DNA of 32,606 nt from an uncultured Campylobacterales bacterium. GTDB taxonomy: Bacteria > Campylobacterota > Campylobacteria > Campylobacterales > Sulfurimonadaceae. The position numbers and the translations under genes are program-made. Below the pieces are notes generated by a model. The model saw only the letters and a program-made list of their open reading frames with translations. It did not search any database and was not told the DNA's origin. Of the stretch, positions 16,171 through 23,989 are shown piece after piece. The stretch lies in contig CAITKP010000006.1 in assembly GCA_903892995.1 (NCBI GenBank), positions 1 to 32,606 of the forward strand, in the 5' to 3' direction. Each line of letters opens with the position of its first letter. Position 1 is the stretch's first letter.

Positions 16171-16623
16171 ATGGCACAACTTTTTAAAACCATCGAAGAA
16201 CATATAGCTCACGATCGTAAACAGACGACTCTCTTTGTCAACTTCAGCCACACCTATAATAAAACCCGATTGGGTATTGTGTTTGAGAAAAATGATAATC
16301 CGTTCTTTTGGCTCAATAAAGAGAATGTCAACTGGGAAAAACGGGAAGAATTTCAAGCGTATATGGCAAATAATTATCCAAATATTACTCTCACAGATGT
16401 ATTTGATTCTGTCCCTCCAGAATATGAAGTATGGTCATTTTTAGGAACAATCGCTCTTGATGTAGAAGTTGATTCCCCAGAATACAATACAATTTGTAAC
16501 GCTTACGAAAACGCTGACGGCTCTCCAAAATCTCTCGATACCGTCATGTACATCATGACCCCAGAAGAAGCTGAAATACTTCTCAGCAAAAAATCCTCCG
16601 ATGAGGATCAAGAATCGCTATAA
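16171..16623 (+). CDS. Hypothetical soluble protein
   Basis: This 150-residue acidic protein has no signal peptide or membrane segment and no family I recognise. It is divergent from the protease operon, with a gap of 163 bp that contains copy 2 of the 16-bp dyad. The ATG is preceded by GGGCGAAATTT, a weak ribosome-binding site. Its last codons form two small hairpins (16593-16608 and 16613-16630), followed at once by a run of ten C. Confidence 0.6.
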   Translation: MAQLFKTIEEHIAHDRKQTTLFVNFSHTYNKTRLGIVFEKNDNPFFWLNKENVNWEKREEFQAYMANNYPNITLTDVFDSVPPEYEVWSFLGTIALDVEVDSPEYNTICNAYENADGSPKSLDTVMYIMTPEEAEILLSKKSSDEDQESL

Positions 16624-16630
16624 AGCGATT
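16613..16630 (+). terminator. Possible terminator hairpin overlapping the stop codon
   Basis: AATCGCT and AGCGATT form a seven-pair stem around ATAA, which contains part of the stop codon. Instead of a U-tract it is followed by one T or two and then ten C, so intrinsic termination is doubtful. Confidence 0.3.
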
Positions 16631-16631
16631 T

Positions 16632-16641
16632 CCCCCCCCCC
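16632..16641. repeat. Homopolymeric tract of ten C
   Basis: Ten consecutive C in otherwise AT-rich DNA, between the stop of the gene at 16171 and the small gene at 16704. Poly-G/C tracts in Campylobacterota often change length by slippage. This one is outside coding sequence, so any effect would be on transcript level or read-through. Confidence 0.8.
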
Positions 16642-16703
16642 TTGCGTATCAACACCTCTCTCAAACACATATTAAATCTTTGTAATCACATACAAGGAGA
16701 CAA

Positions 16704-16838
16704 ATGTATCACTATTCCCCTACCCACTCCCACGAGAACGAAACAGAAGTAGTAAAAAGATTAAACAGCCTTCTTACTTTTTCAGGTGCTCAAGCAGCTA
16801 ATAACAAAAACTACGCGCCCTTTACGCCCGTAGCATAA
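16704..16838 (+). CDS. Small hypothetical protein (44 aa)
   Basis: A short polar protein begins MYHYSPTHSHENETEVVKRL and has a strong ribosome-binding site (ACAAGGAGACAA). It is the first gene of the plus-strand group leading into the exonuclease and strand-annealing genes. No family is recognised. The excellent start signal argues that it is translated. Confidence 0.5.
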   Translation: MYHYSPTHSHENETEVVKRLNSLLTFSGAQAANNKNYAPFTPVA

Positions 16839-16855
16839 AGATAGGAGCTAAAAAG

Positions 16856-16930
16856 ATGATCAACTTTAACATCGATTTTATCCTCAACAGATTCCCTGAC
16901 TGCACCTGTCCCTCCAGCGAGGAGGAGTGA
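16856..16930 (+). CDS. 24-residue upstream peptide overlapping the exonuclease start
   Basis: The frame starts 17 bp after the previous gene, with TAGGAGCTAAAAAG before its ATG, and stops in TGATG, which is also the ATG of the exonuclease. It ends in three Glu codons (GAG GAG GAG) that also supply the exonuclease ribosome-binding site. It may serve mainly to couple translation. Confidence 0.4.
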   Translation: MINFNIDFILNRFPDCTCPSSEEE

Positions 16931-17700
16931 TGCTTCCTCAAGCCGACAAGATCTGGATAAGACCCTCAAGTATAAAGACCTTCTTGAAAAACCCCTACGA
17001 ATGGTATCAAACCCATATTTTAAAAGAATATACTCCTCCAAAAAGTTATCTGACTTTAGGTACAGCTGTACATCATGGATTAAACATCGGTTATGCCCAG
17101 TATATAAAAACAGGAGTAATACCTAGCAATAGTCTTATCTTAGAGGCAACTAACGAAGAGTTTCTAAAACTCTCAGCTACAACAAGCTGGCAAGAGGGAG
17201 AAGATTCTAATGAGTTTGCAGATTTGGCAAATAGACTGGTACTGGCATATCATAAAGAGATCATGCCAAAGATACAACCCAAATACACAGAACAGTACGT
17301 GGAAGTAAAGTTCGATAAGAACCCCTATATTGCAGGAGTAAGAGGAACTATAGATTTAATAACCCAAGATGACACCCTTGTGGATATAAAAACAGCAGGA
17401 ACCATCAGTCAAAGCTTACAGCTCAAACATGAGCTACAGCTTTCTGTCTATAGCCTCCTAGCTAAAGCTACCGACCTATCTATTAACGCTGCACAGATTC
17501 ATGAGATCATCAAACCAACAGCAACACTAGATACAAGAACCCGTATAGTAGATATCACCCTGCAAGAACAAAAAGCCGATGAGATCTTAGAGCAGCTTGC
17601 TAGTCGTATTAGTGACTTTTACAGAGCAGTAAATGGAGAACCTATCATAGATCCAGCCAATCTCTTTCATATGTCAAACAGTGAATATATGTACGCATAA
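16930..17700 (+). CDS. PD-(D/E)XK exonuclease (RecB/Cas4-like, phage type)
   Basis: This 256-residue nuclease has the RecB-type motif set: GTAVHHGL near residue 45 (His), GTIDL (Asp142), VDIKTA (Asp152 and Lys154) and HELQLSVY (Gln170, Tyr174). The N-terminal SSIKTFLKNPYEWY stretch is typical of the PDDEXK_1 group. The ATG at 16930 follows GGAGGAG; a GTG one codon earlier is also possible. It is followed by a probable strand-annealing protein, so the pair would act like lambda Exo/Beta or RecE/RecT in recombination-dependent replication or repair of the element. It lacks a Cas4-type cysteine cluster, so it is not Cas4 itself. Confidence 0.85.
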   Translation: MLPQADKIWIRPSSIKTFLKNPYEWYQTHILKEYTPPKSYLTLGTAVHHGLNIGYAQYIKTGVIPSNSLILEATNEEFLKLSATTSWQEGEDSNEFADLANRLVLAYHKEIMPKIQPKYTEQYVEVKFDKNPYIAGVRGTIDLITQDDTLVDIKTAGTISQSLQLKHELQLSVYSLLAKATDLSINAAQIHEIIKPTATLDTRTRIVDITLQEQKADEILEQLASRISDFYRAVNGEPIIDPANLFHMSNSEYMYA

Positions 17701-17723
17701 ACACAAAAATACAAAGGAAAAAA

Positions 17724-18791
17724 ATGTTATTAGACAAAGACTTATCTCTTCAACCCTATACGGTTGAAGAGCTCACAACATCAAACAACCCAAACTTTAC
17801 AGGTGGAGCCATCCAAACAAAAAATCGTTATGTCACAGCAATGCAAGTAATAAAACCACGCAATCTAAATCGCGTTATCTCTAAATGCGTAGAGGAAGCT
17901 TCTATCGCAGGAGAAGAGTTTCTCTATAGCTGGAAACAAGGAGGCAGTATTATAGAGGGACTCACCATAGGAGCTGCTCTCTCTATAGTACGTAACTTTG
18001 GAAACAGCTTTGTGGATGTAGATATGCAAGAACAAGAAAACGCCTATATCTTTACCGCATATTTTTGTGACTTAGAGACAGGATTTAACCTCTCACGCAG
18101 TTTCCGCCAAAACAAAGCCAGCCCAAAAACCAAATATGGCAAAGATATCTATGAAGGAGAGAGAGGGAGTGATATTATCTTTCAGATAGGACAAAGTAAA
18201 GCGATCCGTAATGTCATCCTCAATGCAGTGCCCAGATGGCTCGCTACCAAAGTGCTAGAGGAAGCCAAAAACAACGCTATGGCTACCATCAACAACATGG
18301 GAGAGGTGAAAGCAAAAGAGCTACTACTCAAAAAGATTTCAGCTTTAAAATTGGATCTAACTCGTATAGAAAATCTCTACGGTAAAAGTAAAGCATGGGA
18401 TAAAGTAAAGTTGGTGCAACTCAGCTCTGCTTTACGTTCACTAGAGAATGGATATGAGGATGAAGATACTCTCTTCCCACAAATAAAAGATGCCACACAC
18501 AACCAGCCAATACAAATAACCAACACAGAGAGAGAACCTATAGCGGTAATCGAGAATGATACGGCTACAACACTGGCGAATAACCGTACTAGACAATACC
18601 GTATCAATCAAGAGATCCTTAAAGCTGTAGAGGGAGATTTTAAGCTAGGGGCAAGTGTACTAGAAAAAATGTTTGAGCGTAAATTCAAACTCAACAGCTC
18701 CTTTGCTTCTCAGCTAGACCCTCATGAACTCGATAACATAGAGGGTATCTTCTTACAAAAGATGCAAGAGCTGCATCTGGAGGTGGCATGA
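17724..18791 (+). CDS. Probable phage-type single-strand annealing protein
   Basis: This 355-residue soluble protein is encoded 23 bp after the exonuclease. The central part contains EEFLYSWKQGGSIIEGLTIGAA, the aromatic stretch IFTAYFCDLETGFNLSRSFRQ, and IFQIGQSKAIRNVILNAVPRWL. The pattern resembles phage recombination proteins found beside exonucleases. After about residue 200 the sequence is helical and ends in a basic/acidic tail. The order exonuclease then annealing protein is the common phage arrangement. Assignment to RecT, Erf or another annealing family cannot be made by eye, so function is inferred mainly from position. AAAGGAAAAAA precedes the ATG. Confidence 0.6.
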   Translation: MLLDKDLSLQPYTVEELTTSNNPNFTGGAIQTKNRYVTAMQVIKPRNLNRVISKCVEEASIAGEEFLYSWKQGGSIIEGLTIGAALSIVRNFGNSFVDVDMQEQENAYIFTAYFCDLETGFNLSRSFRQNKASPKTKYGKDIYEGERGSDIIFQIGQSKAIRNVILNAVPRWLATKVLEEAKNNAMATINNMGEVKAKELLLKKISALKLDLTRIENLYGKSKAWDKVKLVQLSSALRSLENGYEDEDTLFPQIKDATHNQPIQITNTEREPIAVIENDTATTLANNRTRQYRINQEILKAVEGDFKLGASVLEKMFERKFKLNSSFASQLDPHELDNIEGIFLQKMQELHLEVA

Positions 18792-19093
18792 TGTCACATC
18801 AACTCATACCTACCAAGCACTCTATCCCTCTACTCTATGCGACAGAAGAACAAAAAGATCCTATGGCCTACGTCAAACTATTCACACCTGATAGCCACTG
18901 GACTTGGTATATTACAGAATACTCCCCAGAAGAGGATCTATGTTTTGGATTAGTGGTAGGATTAGAGACGGAACTGGGATATTTTAGTATTTCTGAGCTT
19001 CAAAGAATGCGAGGACCAATGGGGCTTAAGATAGAGAGAGATATACATTTTATGCCTGAGCAGTTATCAGTATTGAAAAAACAGCACCAATGA
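18788..19093 (+). CDS. DUF2958 family protein
   Basis: A 101-residue protein that matches the DUF2958 family seen on plasmids and islands. The pattern is LLYATEEQKDPMAYVKLFTP, then SHWTWYITEYSPEEDLCFGLVVG, then GYFSISELQRMRGPMGLKIERD. The start overlaps the previous stop (ATGA); a second ATG is the next codon. Function is unknown. It is a frequent companion of island DNA-processing genes. Confidence 0.85.
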   Translation: MMSHQLIPTKHSIPLLYATEEQKDPMAYVKLFTPDSHWTWYITEYSPEEDLCFGLVVGLETELGYFSISELQRMRGPMGLKIERDIHFMPEQLSVLKKQHQ

Positions 19094-19458
19094 AAAGCAT
19101 ACAAAGCTGGGAACAGCTAGCTGATCTTGAGGAACCTTACAAAACATACCTCACTGAAACAAAAAAAAGAATCCCTAACAGTGATGCTTGGAATTTCACG
19201 GAGTGGGGATATTGGATTATTATAGAGCGGTTTGAAGAGCTGTATTTACCTCTCAAAATAAACAGTATATATACCCTCTTGAGCATCCGAGAAGGACTTT
19301 TAAAGAAGATAGAACTCATAGAAGAACACTTTGGAGTGTGTGAGATTGTAGTGCTATTGGATAATGATTTTGGGGTGGGGATACTCTTTCGTACAGATAA
19401 AATCTCAGATCTATTCAGAAAAATAATTGAAACACATAAACTCTCTTGCTCCAAATAA
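19090..19458 (+). CDS. Hypothetical protein (122 aa)
   Basis: A soluble protein with Trp-rich N-terminal half (NFTEWGYWIIIERFEELY) and no recognised family. It overlaps the previous gene by four bases, so it is the last gene of the exonuclease group. It ends 22 bp before the hairpin at 19480 and converges with the integrase. Confidence 0.6.
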   Translation: MKSIQSWEQLADLEEPYKTYLTETKKRIPNSDAWNFTEWGYWIIIERFEELYLPLKINSIYTLLSIREGLLKKIELIEEHFGVCEIVVLLDNDFGVGILFRTDKISDLFRKIIETHKLSCSK

Positions 19459-19479
19459 AAAGAGTTTTTAAAAAACACG

Positions 19480-19522
19480 CGCCCGTCAACCCCGTAAAAT
19501 CTATTATGGGCATGACGGGCAT
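19480..19522 (-). terminator. Long hairpin between convergent genes, probable integrase terminator
   Basis: GCCCGTCA (19481-19488) pairs with TGACGGGC (19513-19520), and an inner CCCGTA/TATGGG stem extends it. On the minus strand it is followed closely by six T, which fits an intrinsic terminator for the integrase gene. The sequence is an inverted relative of the hairpin at 903-934. Confidence 0.6.
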
Positions 19523-19536
19523 AAAAAAGTGAAAAA

Positions 19537-20682
19537 TTATTTCTTGTACAAGGATGAGAGAGCATTTTTTGTCCCCTCATGTAACTCAACCTTAGCGTAT
19601 CGTTCAGTCATTTGCAAGCGGCTATGACTCATTAATTTTTTTACATCCAATAAATTTATATTTGGATTTTTGACAAGATGCGTAGCAAACGTATGTCTAA
19701 AAGTGTAGAGAGTAACACGATATTTACGATCATTTGCATCTAAATCTTGATTAAATAATTCATTGAGTGTAGGTTGAATTTGATTTTTAATTCCTTCATA
19801 AGTTAATGCTTTTGAGGGGATTGTTTTGGGGTTATCTGGATGAAAAATAAAATCATCATTTTTAAGATCTGCTACACGCTCCATTAACATTTCATACAAT
19901 TCATCCATCAAAGGGACAGAATATCTTTTACCCTTTTTTAATGCACCAAAAGTAATCATCTGATTCGTTGTATCTATATCTTTCTTTTGAGTATTTAAAA
20001 TAGCTTTTGGACGTGCTCCCGTACCTAAAGCTATCGAAATAAAAAGTAAAGCTTTAGGTTTATGGGCAAGACATTCGAAAATATGATTGATTTCTTGTGT
20101 TGACAGAACACGTTCACGTTCATTTTCTGGAGCTTTGATCGATATTTTTTGTGCGGGATTTGCAAAGCTTTCTATCTCATCGAAGTTTTTAATTCCATAA
20201 TTTATTATAGCTTTTAATGTCGCATGATAGCTATTAATAGATGCTTGTTTATAAGTCTTTTCAAAACTCTTTAACCAATTAACTAGCATTTCCTTTTTAA
20301 TTTCCACAATTGGCAAATGCCCAAAAGTTGGTTTTATCTTATTTACATATTTCTTATAAGATTCTAAATAGATTTCGGGTTTTGCACGTGTTTTATATTC
20401 TTCAAAATATTTTACTGCTACTTCTTCAAGTAATAATTTTTTGACAATTCTACGTTTTTTAATAAAATTTGGCTCATCTCCATCTAGCTTAATTGCGCTG
20501 AGAGTTTCCAATCGTTTTCTATATGCATCGGACTCATTAAAACTATCTGATTGCTTACCAACCTTAATCCATCTTTTTTTTCCTTCTAAATCTTTATAGG
20601 TAAACTCATATACTCTATCGCCATTGAGCGTATCCCTATAGTAAACACCTTGATATTTTTTTGAACGTATTCTATTTGCCAT
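19537..20682 (-). CDS. Tyrosine recombinase / phage-type integrase
   Basis: This 381-residue integrase has an N-terminal arm-binding-like part (MANRIRSKKYQGVYYRDTLNG) and a core-binding SAM-like domain (about 90-180). The catalytic domain carries Arg224 in GTGARPKAIL, YTFRHTFATHL (Arg329), SHSR (His353) and the nucleophile Tyr362 in MTERYAKVE. The His of the usual HxxR box appears as Tyr (YTFR), a tolerated variation. It would insert and excise the island. It lies at the island's right edge and reads leftwards. Three GCTACC repeats lie in front of its start. No tRNA target is visible next to it. Confidence 0.9.
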   Translation of the reverse strand: MANRIRSKKYQGVYYRDTLNGDRVYEFTYKDLEGKKRWIKVGKQSDSFNESDAYRKRLETLSAIKLDGDEPNFIKKRRIVKKLLLEEVAVKYFEEYKTRAKPEIYLESYKKYVNKIKPTFGHLPIVEIKKEMLVNWLKSFEKTYKQASINSYHATLKAIINYGIKNFDEIESFANPAQKISIKAPENERERVLSTQEINHIFECLAHKPKALLFISIALGTGARPKAILNTQKKDIDTTNQMITFGALKKGKRYSVPLMDELYEMLMERVADLKNDDFIFHPDNPKTIPSKALTYEGIKNQIQPTLNELFNQDLDANDRKYRVTLYTFRHTFATHLVKNPNINLLDVKKLMSHSRLQMTERYAKVELHEGTKNALSSLYKK

Positions 20683-20690
20683 TGTTGTAT

Positions 20691-20727
20691 GCTACCTAAC
20701 TTTTTTTTGTGCTACCCTCTTGCTACC
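20691..20727. promoter_or_regulatory. Three GCTACC direct repeats upstream of the integrase
   Basis: GCTACC occurs at 20691-20696, 20711-20716 and 20722-20727, the last two as GCTACCC. Such short repeats in front of an integrase may be arm-type binding sites for it or an excisionase, or operator half-sites. No flanking att duplication is apparent. Confidence 0.45.
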
Positions 20728-20890
20728 CATTTTGCAAATTTTTATATGATTTTAGAGAGTAATTTACAGCAAGTATCTTAACAGAAAAGTCTTAAAAGTG
20801 GCTATTTATGGGATTGTGAAGTTTTAGAAAGTTTTATGAAATATACGAGCACAATGATTATCGATCATTAAAATCATAAATTTCTCTTTT

Positions 20891-20927
20891 ATAAAATGCT
20901 ATAAGGAGTGAAATTATAGCATTTTAT
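20891..20927. terminator. Thirteen-pair AT-rich hairpin, probable terminator
   Basis: ATAAAATGCTATA and TATAGCATTTTAT are exact inverted arms around an 11-base loop, with TTTT after the right arm. It lies 14 bp beyond the stop of the ComEA-like gene and separates it from the integrase promoter region. The stretch 20728-20890 holds no gene that I can see. Confidence 0.55.
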
Positions 20928-20940
20928 TTTTCAGCAGAGA

Positions 20941-21192
20941 TTATTTTGTTTTACATTTTCCAACAGTCAAATCTTTTTTATTTTGTTCTACAAATTTATC
21001 GCCAAGACCTTTAACCGCTGTTAACTCTTGTATATTTTTAAAACAATGATCTTTTCTATAAGTGAGTATTGCATCAGCTTTTGCATCGCCGATCCCTTTG
21101 ATACTCATCCACTGATCTTTTGTTGCGTTATTGATATCAACCGCACCAAATAACAAACCTGCACTAATTGCTAGCGTTGCTAAAATTTTCAT
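20941..21192 (-). CDS. ComEA-like secreted helix-hairpin-helix protein
   Basis: An 83-residue protein with signal peptide (MKILATLAISAGLLFGAVD) and a double helix-hairpin-helix domain (INNATKDQWMSIKGIGDAKADAI and IQELTAVKGLGDKFVEQNKKDL). ComEA proteins bind double-stranded DNA in the periplasm and pull it in during natural transformation. The short form without a long linker is typical of Gram-negative bacteria. It has an excellent AAGGAGTTCAA ribosome-binding site. It lies downstream of the polysaccharide operon but has its own start region. Confidence 0.85.
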   Translation of the reverse strand: MKILATLAISAGLLFGAVDINNATKDQWMSIKGIGDAKADAILTYRKDHCFKNIQELTAVKGLGDKFVEQNKKDLTVGKCKTK

Positions 21193-21244
21193 TTGAACTC
21201 CTTGTTTTTTTTATGAAAAAAATTATACATCAAAATATTTTTTT

Positions 21245-23029
21245 TTAGTTAAGTTTATGCTCAAACTCGGGAACTATCTCTTTTAATTTTGCCAATTTAT
21301 CTTTACATGTAAGCAGTTCTTCAATATCTGCATTCAATTTATCAATATCATAAAAGCTAGGTGCTGCAACAGTGATAGACTCATATTCTGTTGCTGCATC
21401 ACTCTCATCGATGAGCAGTTCTTCATAGAGTTTTTCTCCTGGACGCAAGCCTGAAAATTTAATCTCTAAATCCTCTTTTCCACTCAGTTCAAGCATCTTT
21501 TTCGCAAGATCGACAATCTTAACAGGTTCCCCCATATCGAGTATAAATATCTCTCCCCCGCTTCCAATTGCCCCAGCTTGCAAAACAAGCTCGCACGCTT
21601 CGTTAATAAGCATAAAATATCTCGTGATATCTGGATGTGTTACAGTGAGTGATCTGCCCTGCTCTATCTGAGAGCGAAATTTTGGTATCACACTGCCACT
21701 ACTGCCTAAAACATTTCCAAAACGAACAGCCACAATATCTGTACATGGAGCGTTTTGCGAAGAAATTGCATTTTCTAAAGAAACTACGTTTTGCGCATAG
21801 AGTTCACAGATACGTTTTGTTGTTCCCATCACATTTGTGGGTCGTACTGCTTTATCTGTGGAGATCATCACCAATTTTTTGACTCCATATTTTATAGCTG
21901 TATCGATGACATTTTTTGTACCGATGATATTGTTGAGTATCGCTTCATGGATATTGCTCTCTACTAAAGGAACATGCTTATATGCTGCTGCATGGATCAC
22001 GATATCGGGGCAATAGCGTGCAAAGGTCTCTTCAAGACGCTCTTTATCCACAATACTTTGCATCACAGGAACTCTTGTTACATCTAAAATCTCTTCTGTA
22101 ATTGCATAAAGATTGTATTCGCTATGATCGAGTAAAATCAGTTTTTTAGCACCAAACATTTCGCATTGACGACTTATCTCGCTTCCGATACTTCCTCCAG
22201 CACCTGTGATAAGGATCACTTTATCTTTGATAAATTCACCTATTTTATTTTTATCAAGATCTTTTGGATTGCGAGCGAGAAGATCCTCGATGGTCAGATT
22301 TTTGAGTTTTGTTTCATGATTTGTCAAAGAGATCATACGGATATCTGTAATATGCATCTCTTTTAAAACTTTATATATCTTGTTTAACTCTTCAGCCTTA
22401 AAAGGTTTTGCAATAATCACAGAATCAACACTTTTTTCCATGATGATCTTTGCCAAGTTTGCTATTGATTCAATTTTTAGATTTGAAAAATATGTTCCTA
22501 TGAGATGCTTATCATCATCAACTAAGGAGCAGATATAATGGTCTGTTTTCTCTTTCATAATAGTTTGAGAAAAAGAAGACGCTCCAATGATAAGCGTTCT
22601 TTGTGAACTTTTATTGGATTCGTTTTCCAAGATAAGACGTTTTAAAACTCGAAAAAAGCCTAGAAAAAGTATCGATAAAGAGAGATCAATGATCAAAACA
22701 CTTCGCGGAAATGGAGCAAAAAACTGAGGAACTGCATAATAGATAACAATCATCAAAGGATAAGCGATCATATGCGCATATACGATTTTCTTAAGATCAC
22801 TGAGCGAAAAAAACTTCCATGAGACTTCATAAAGATTAAAGTATGCGATAGAGCCTATCTTTAAAAAAAGAAGGATAAAAAAGACTAAGAAAAAATGCTC
22901 TAAATAGGTTCCATCTACACTAAAATTAAAGCGTAGATTATAAGCTAAAAAGAGTGTACCAAGCGAAATAACAATATCAAAAAATATAAAAAATAGAGCC
23001 CTTTTTGCAGGCGTTGGCTTTAGAATCAT
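21245..23029 (-). CDS. pglF/wbpM-like: UDP-GlcNAc 4,6-dehydratase, membrane-bound (PglF/WbpM type)
   Basis: This 594-residue enzyme has four N-terminal membrane segments (about 12-30, 45-65, 85-103, 110-128) and a CoA-binding-like domain (145-240). The SDR dehydratase domain has the Rossmann motif TGAGGSIGSE (275-284), HAAAYKHVPLVE (346-357), STDKA (390-394) and MGTTKR (Met401, Lys405) in place of the common YxxxK. It converts UDP-GlcNAc to UDP-2-acetamido-2,6-dideoxy-4-hexulose, the first step to QuiNAc, FucNAc or bacillosamine. Its length matches PglF of Campylobacter (about 590). It overlaps the upstream transferase by four bases; the gene order wbpV-wbpL-wbpM favours a WbpM role. No pgl-type transferase is next to it. 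Confidence 0.85.
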   Translation of the reverse strand: MILKPTPAKRALFFIFFDIVISLGTLFLAYNLRFNFSVDGTYLEHFFLVFFILLFLKIGSIAYFNLYEVSWKFFSLSDLKKIVYAHMIAYPLMIVIYYAVPQFFAPFPRSVLIIDLSLSILFLGFFRVLKRLILENESNKSSQRTLIIGASSFSQTIMKEKTDHYICSLVDDDKHLIGTYFSNLKIESIANLAKIIMEKSVDSVIIAKPFKAEELNKIYKVLKEMHITDIRMISLTNHETKLKNLTIEDLLARNPKDLDKNKIGEFIKDKVILITGAGGSIGSEISRQCEMFGAKKLILLDHSEYNLYAITEEILDVTRVPVMQSIVDKERLEETFARYCPDIVIHAAAYKHVPLVESNIHEAILNNIIGTKNVIDTAIKYGVKKLVMISTDKAVRPTNVMGTTKRICELYAQNVVSLENAISSQNAPCTDIVAVRFGNVLGSSGSVIPKFRSQIEQGRSLTVTHPDITRYFMLINEACELVLQAGAIGSGGEIFILDMGEPVKIVDLAKKMLELSGKEDLEIKFSGLRPGEKLYEELLIDESDAATEYESITVAAPSFYDIDKLNADIEELLTCKDKLAKLKEIVPEFEHKLN

Positions 23030-23988
23030 TGAAACCCTTTTTTTGTATCTACAAATCTCACAACACTATACAAGAAGATCAAAGAGATCCCAAAGGCAAG
23101 AAAAACATTGGAGATAAAATAGAGCGATGCAAATAAAATAAAGTTCACTAAAACCGAAAATAAAACCACTTTTTGATGGCTCCAGCCACTTTGTGTAAGT
23201 CTTTGATAGGCATGTTTTCTATGTGCTTGAGAGAGCTTCTCTTTGTTTTTAAATCTTCTAAAAAGCGTCAAGGTCGCATCAAACCAAAACACTCCAAAAA
23301 GCAGGATCCAAATCCATAAATTTTCACTTGCTTTGTTGGCGTAGTAGAGCGTAAATACAGCAATATTGAAACCTAAAAGTGTGCTTCCAACATCGCCCAT
23401 AAAGATCTTTGCCTTTTGCCAGTTCCATACCAAAAATCCCAAAACAGCAAGAGCTAAAAATAAAAAATGCTCTCCGCCAAAAAGTAAAAATCCAGCAATC
23501 GCTAAGAATATCGCTTCGCTTCCTGCATAGCCATCAATTCCATCTAAAAAATTGTACAGATTTATAAACCAAACTATCAGAAAAAAAGCGAAAATATTGA
23601 GAAGAAATGGATTCGTCAGTTCAAAAATTCCAAAATCTATTTTCACTAAACCGCCAAGAAAAAAGAGTGCGCCAAGAGCGACACCACTTTGAGTAAAGAG
23701 TCTGATTTTGGGACTCAGTTCAAAAAGGTCATCTAGATAACTCACAACAGATAAAATACTTCCAAGAAGAAGTGCGTAAAACAGTTTTTCATCTATTTTA
23801 TCGCTTACATGTAAGCTAAAAAGTGCTCCAAACCAAGTGATGGCAATGGCAATTCCTCCGCCGTGCGGCGTGGCAACAGTGTGAGAACTTCGTTCATTTA
23901 CCTCGGCAACCAAGGCGTTTTTAATGGCATAATTTTTAATAAGATAGGTCGCAAAAAAAGAGCAGACAAATACAATCAAATAGCTCAA
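23026..23988 (-). CDS. wbpL-like: Undecaprenyl-phosphate glycosyl-1-phosphate transferase (WecA/WbpL family)
   Basis: A 320-residue polytopic membrane enzyme of the MraY/WecA family, with about ten hydrophobic segments. Active-site features are DDLFELSPKIR, NLYNFLDGIDGYAG, MGDVGSTLLGF, and a basic loop with RRFKNKEKLSQAHRKHAYQRL. It would attach a HexNAc-1-phosphate (QuiNAc, FucNAc or GlcNAc) to undecaprenyl phosphate at the inner membrane, starting the repeat unit. Its neighbours supply UDP-QuiNAc or UDP-FucNAc, so I infer that substrate. It is 1 bp downstream of the epimerase gene. Confidence 0.85.
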   Translation of the reverse strand: MSYLIVFVCSFFATYLIKNYAIKNALVAEVNERSSHTVATPHGGGIAIAITWFGALFSLHVSDKIDEKLFYALLLGSILSVVSYLDDLFELSPKIRLFTQSGVALGALFFLGGLVKIDFGIFELTNPFLLNIFAFFLIVWFINLYNFLDGIDGYAGSEAIFLAIAGFLLFGGEHFLFLALAVLGFLVWNWQKAKIFMGDVGSTLLGFNIAVFTLYYANKASENLWIWILLFGVFWFDATLTLFRRFKNKEKLSQAHRKHAYQRLTQSGWSHQKVVLFSVLVNFILFASLYFISNVFLAFGISLIFLYSVVRFVDTKKGFQ

Positions 23989-23989
23989 A

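Larger units (their letters stand above)
2..20727. mobile_element. Integrated genomic island (left end outside window)
   Basis: The segment from the truncated helicase to the integrase carries a replication helicase, toxin-antitoxin pair, serine recombinase, phage-type exonuclease and strand-annealing protein, insertion sequences, a defence-like dynamin operon and a tyrosine integrase. All of these are typical of an integrative element or degenerate prophage. The integrase sits at the right border, next to housekeeping-like genes. No tRNA gene or flanking direct repeat is visible at the right border, so the exact attachment site is not defined. The left border is outside the window. The boundary is inferred from gene content only. 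Confidence 0.65.

Noticed and set aside
16930-17700. Reading the exonuclease as Cas4 and looking for a CRISPR locus
   Set aside because: No iron-sulphur cysteine cluster, no other cas genes and no regularly spaced repeats anywhere in the window. Its partner is a phage-type annealing protein.
20683-20940. tRNA or tmRNA gene as integrase target
   Set aside because: No cloverleaf-forming sequence was seen. The region holds only GCTACC repeats and an AT-rich terminator hairpin.
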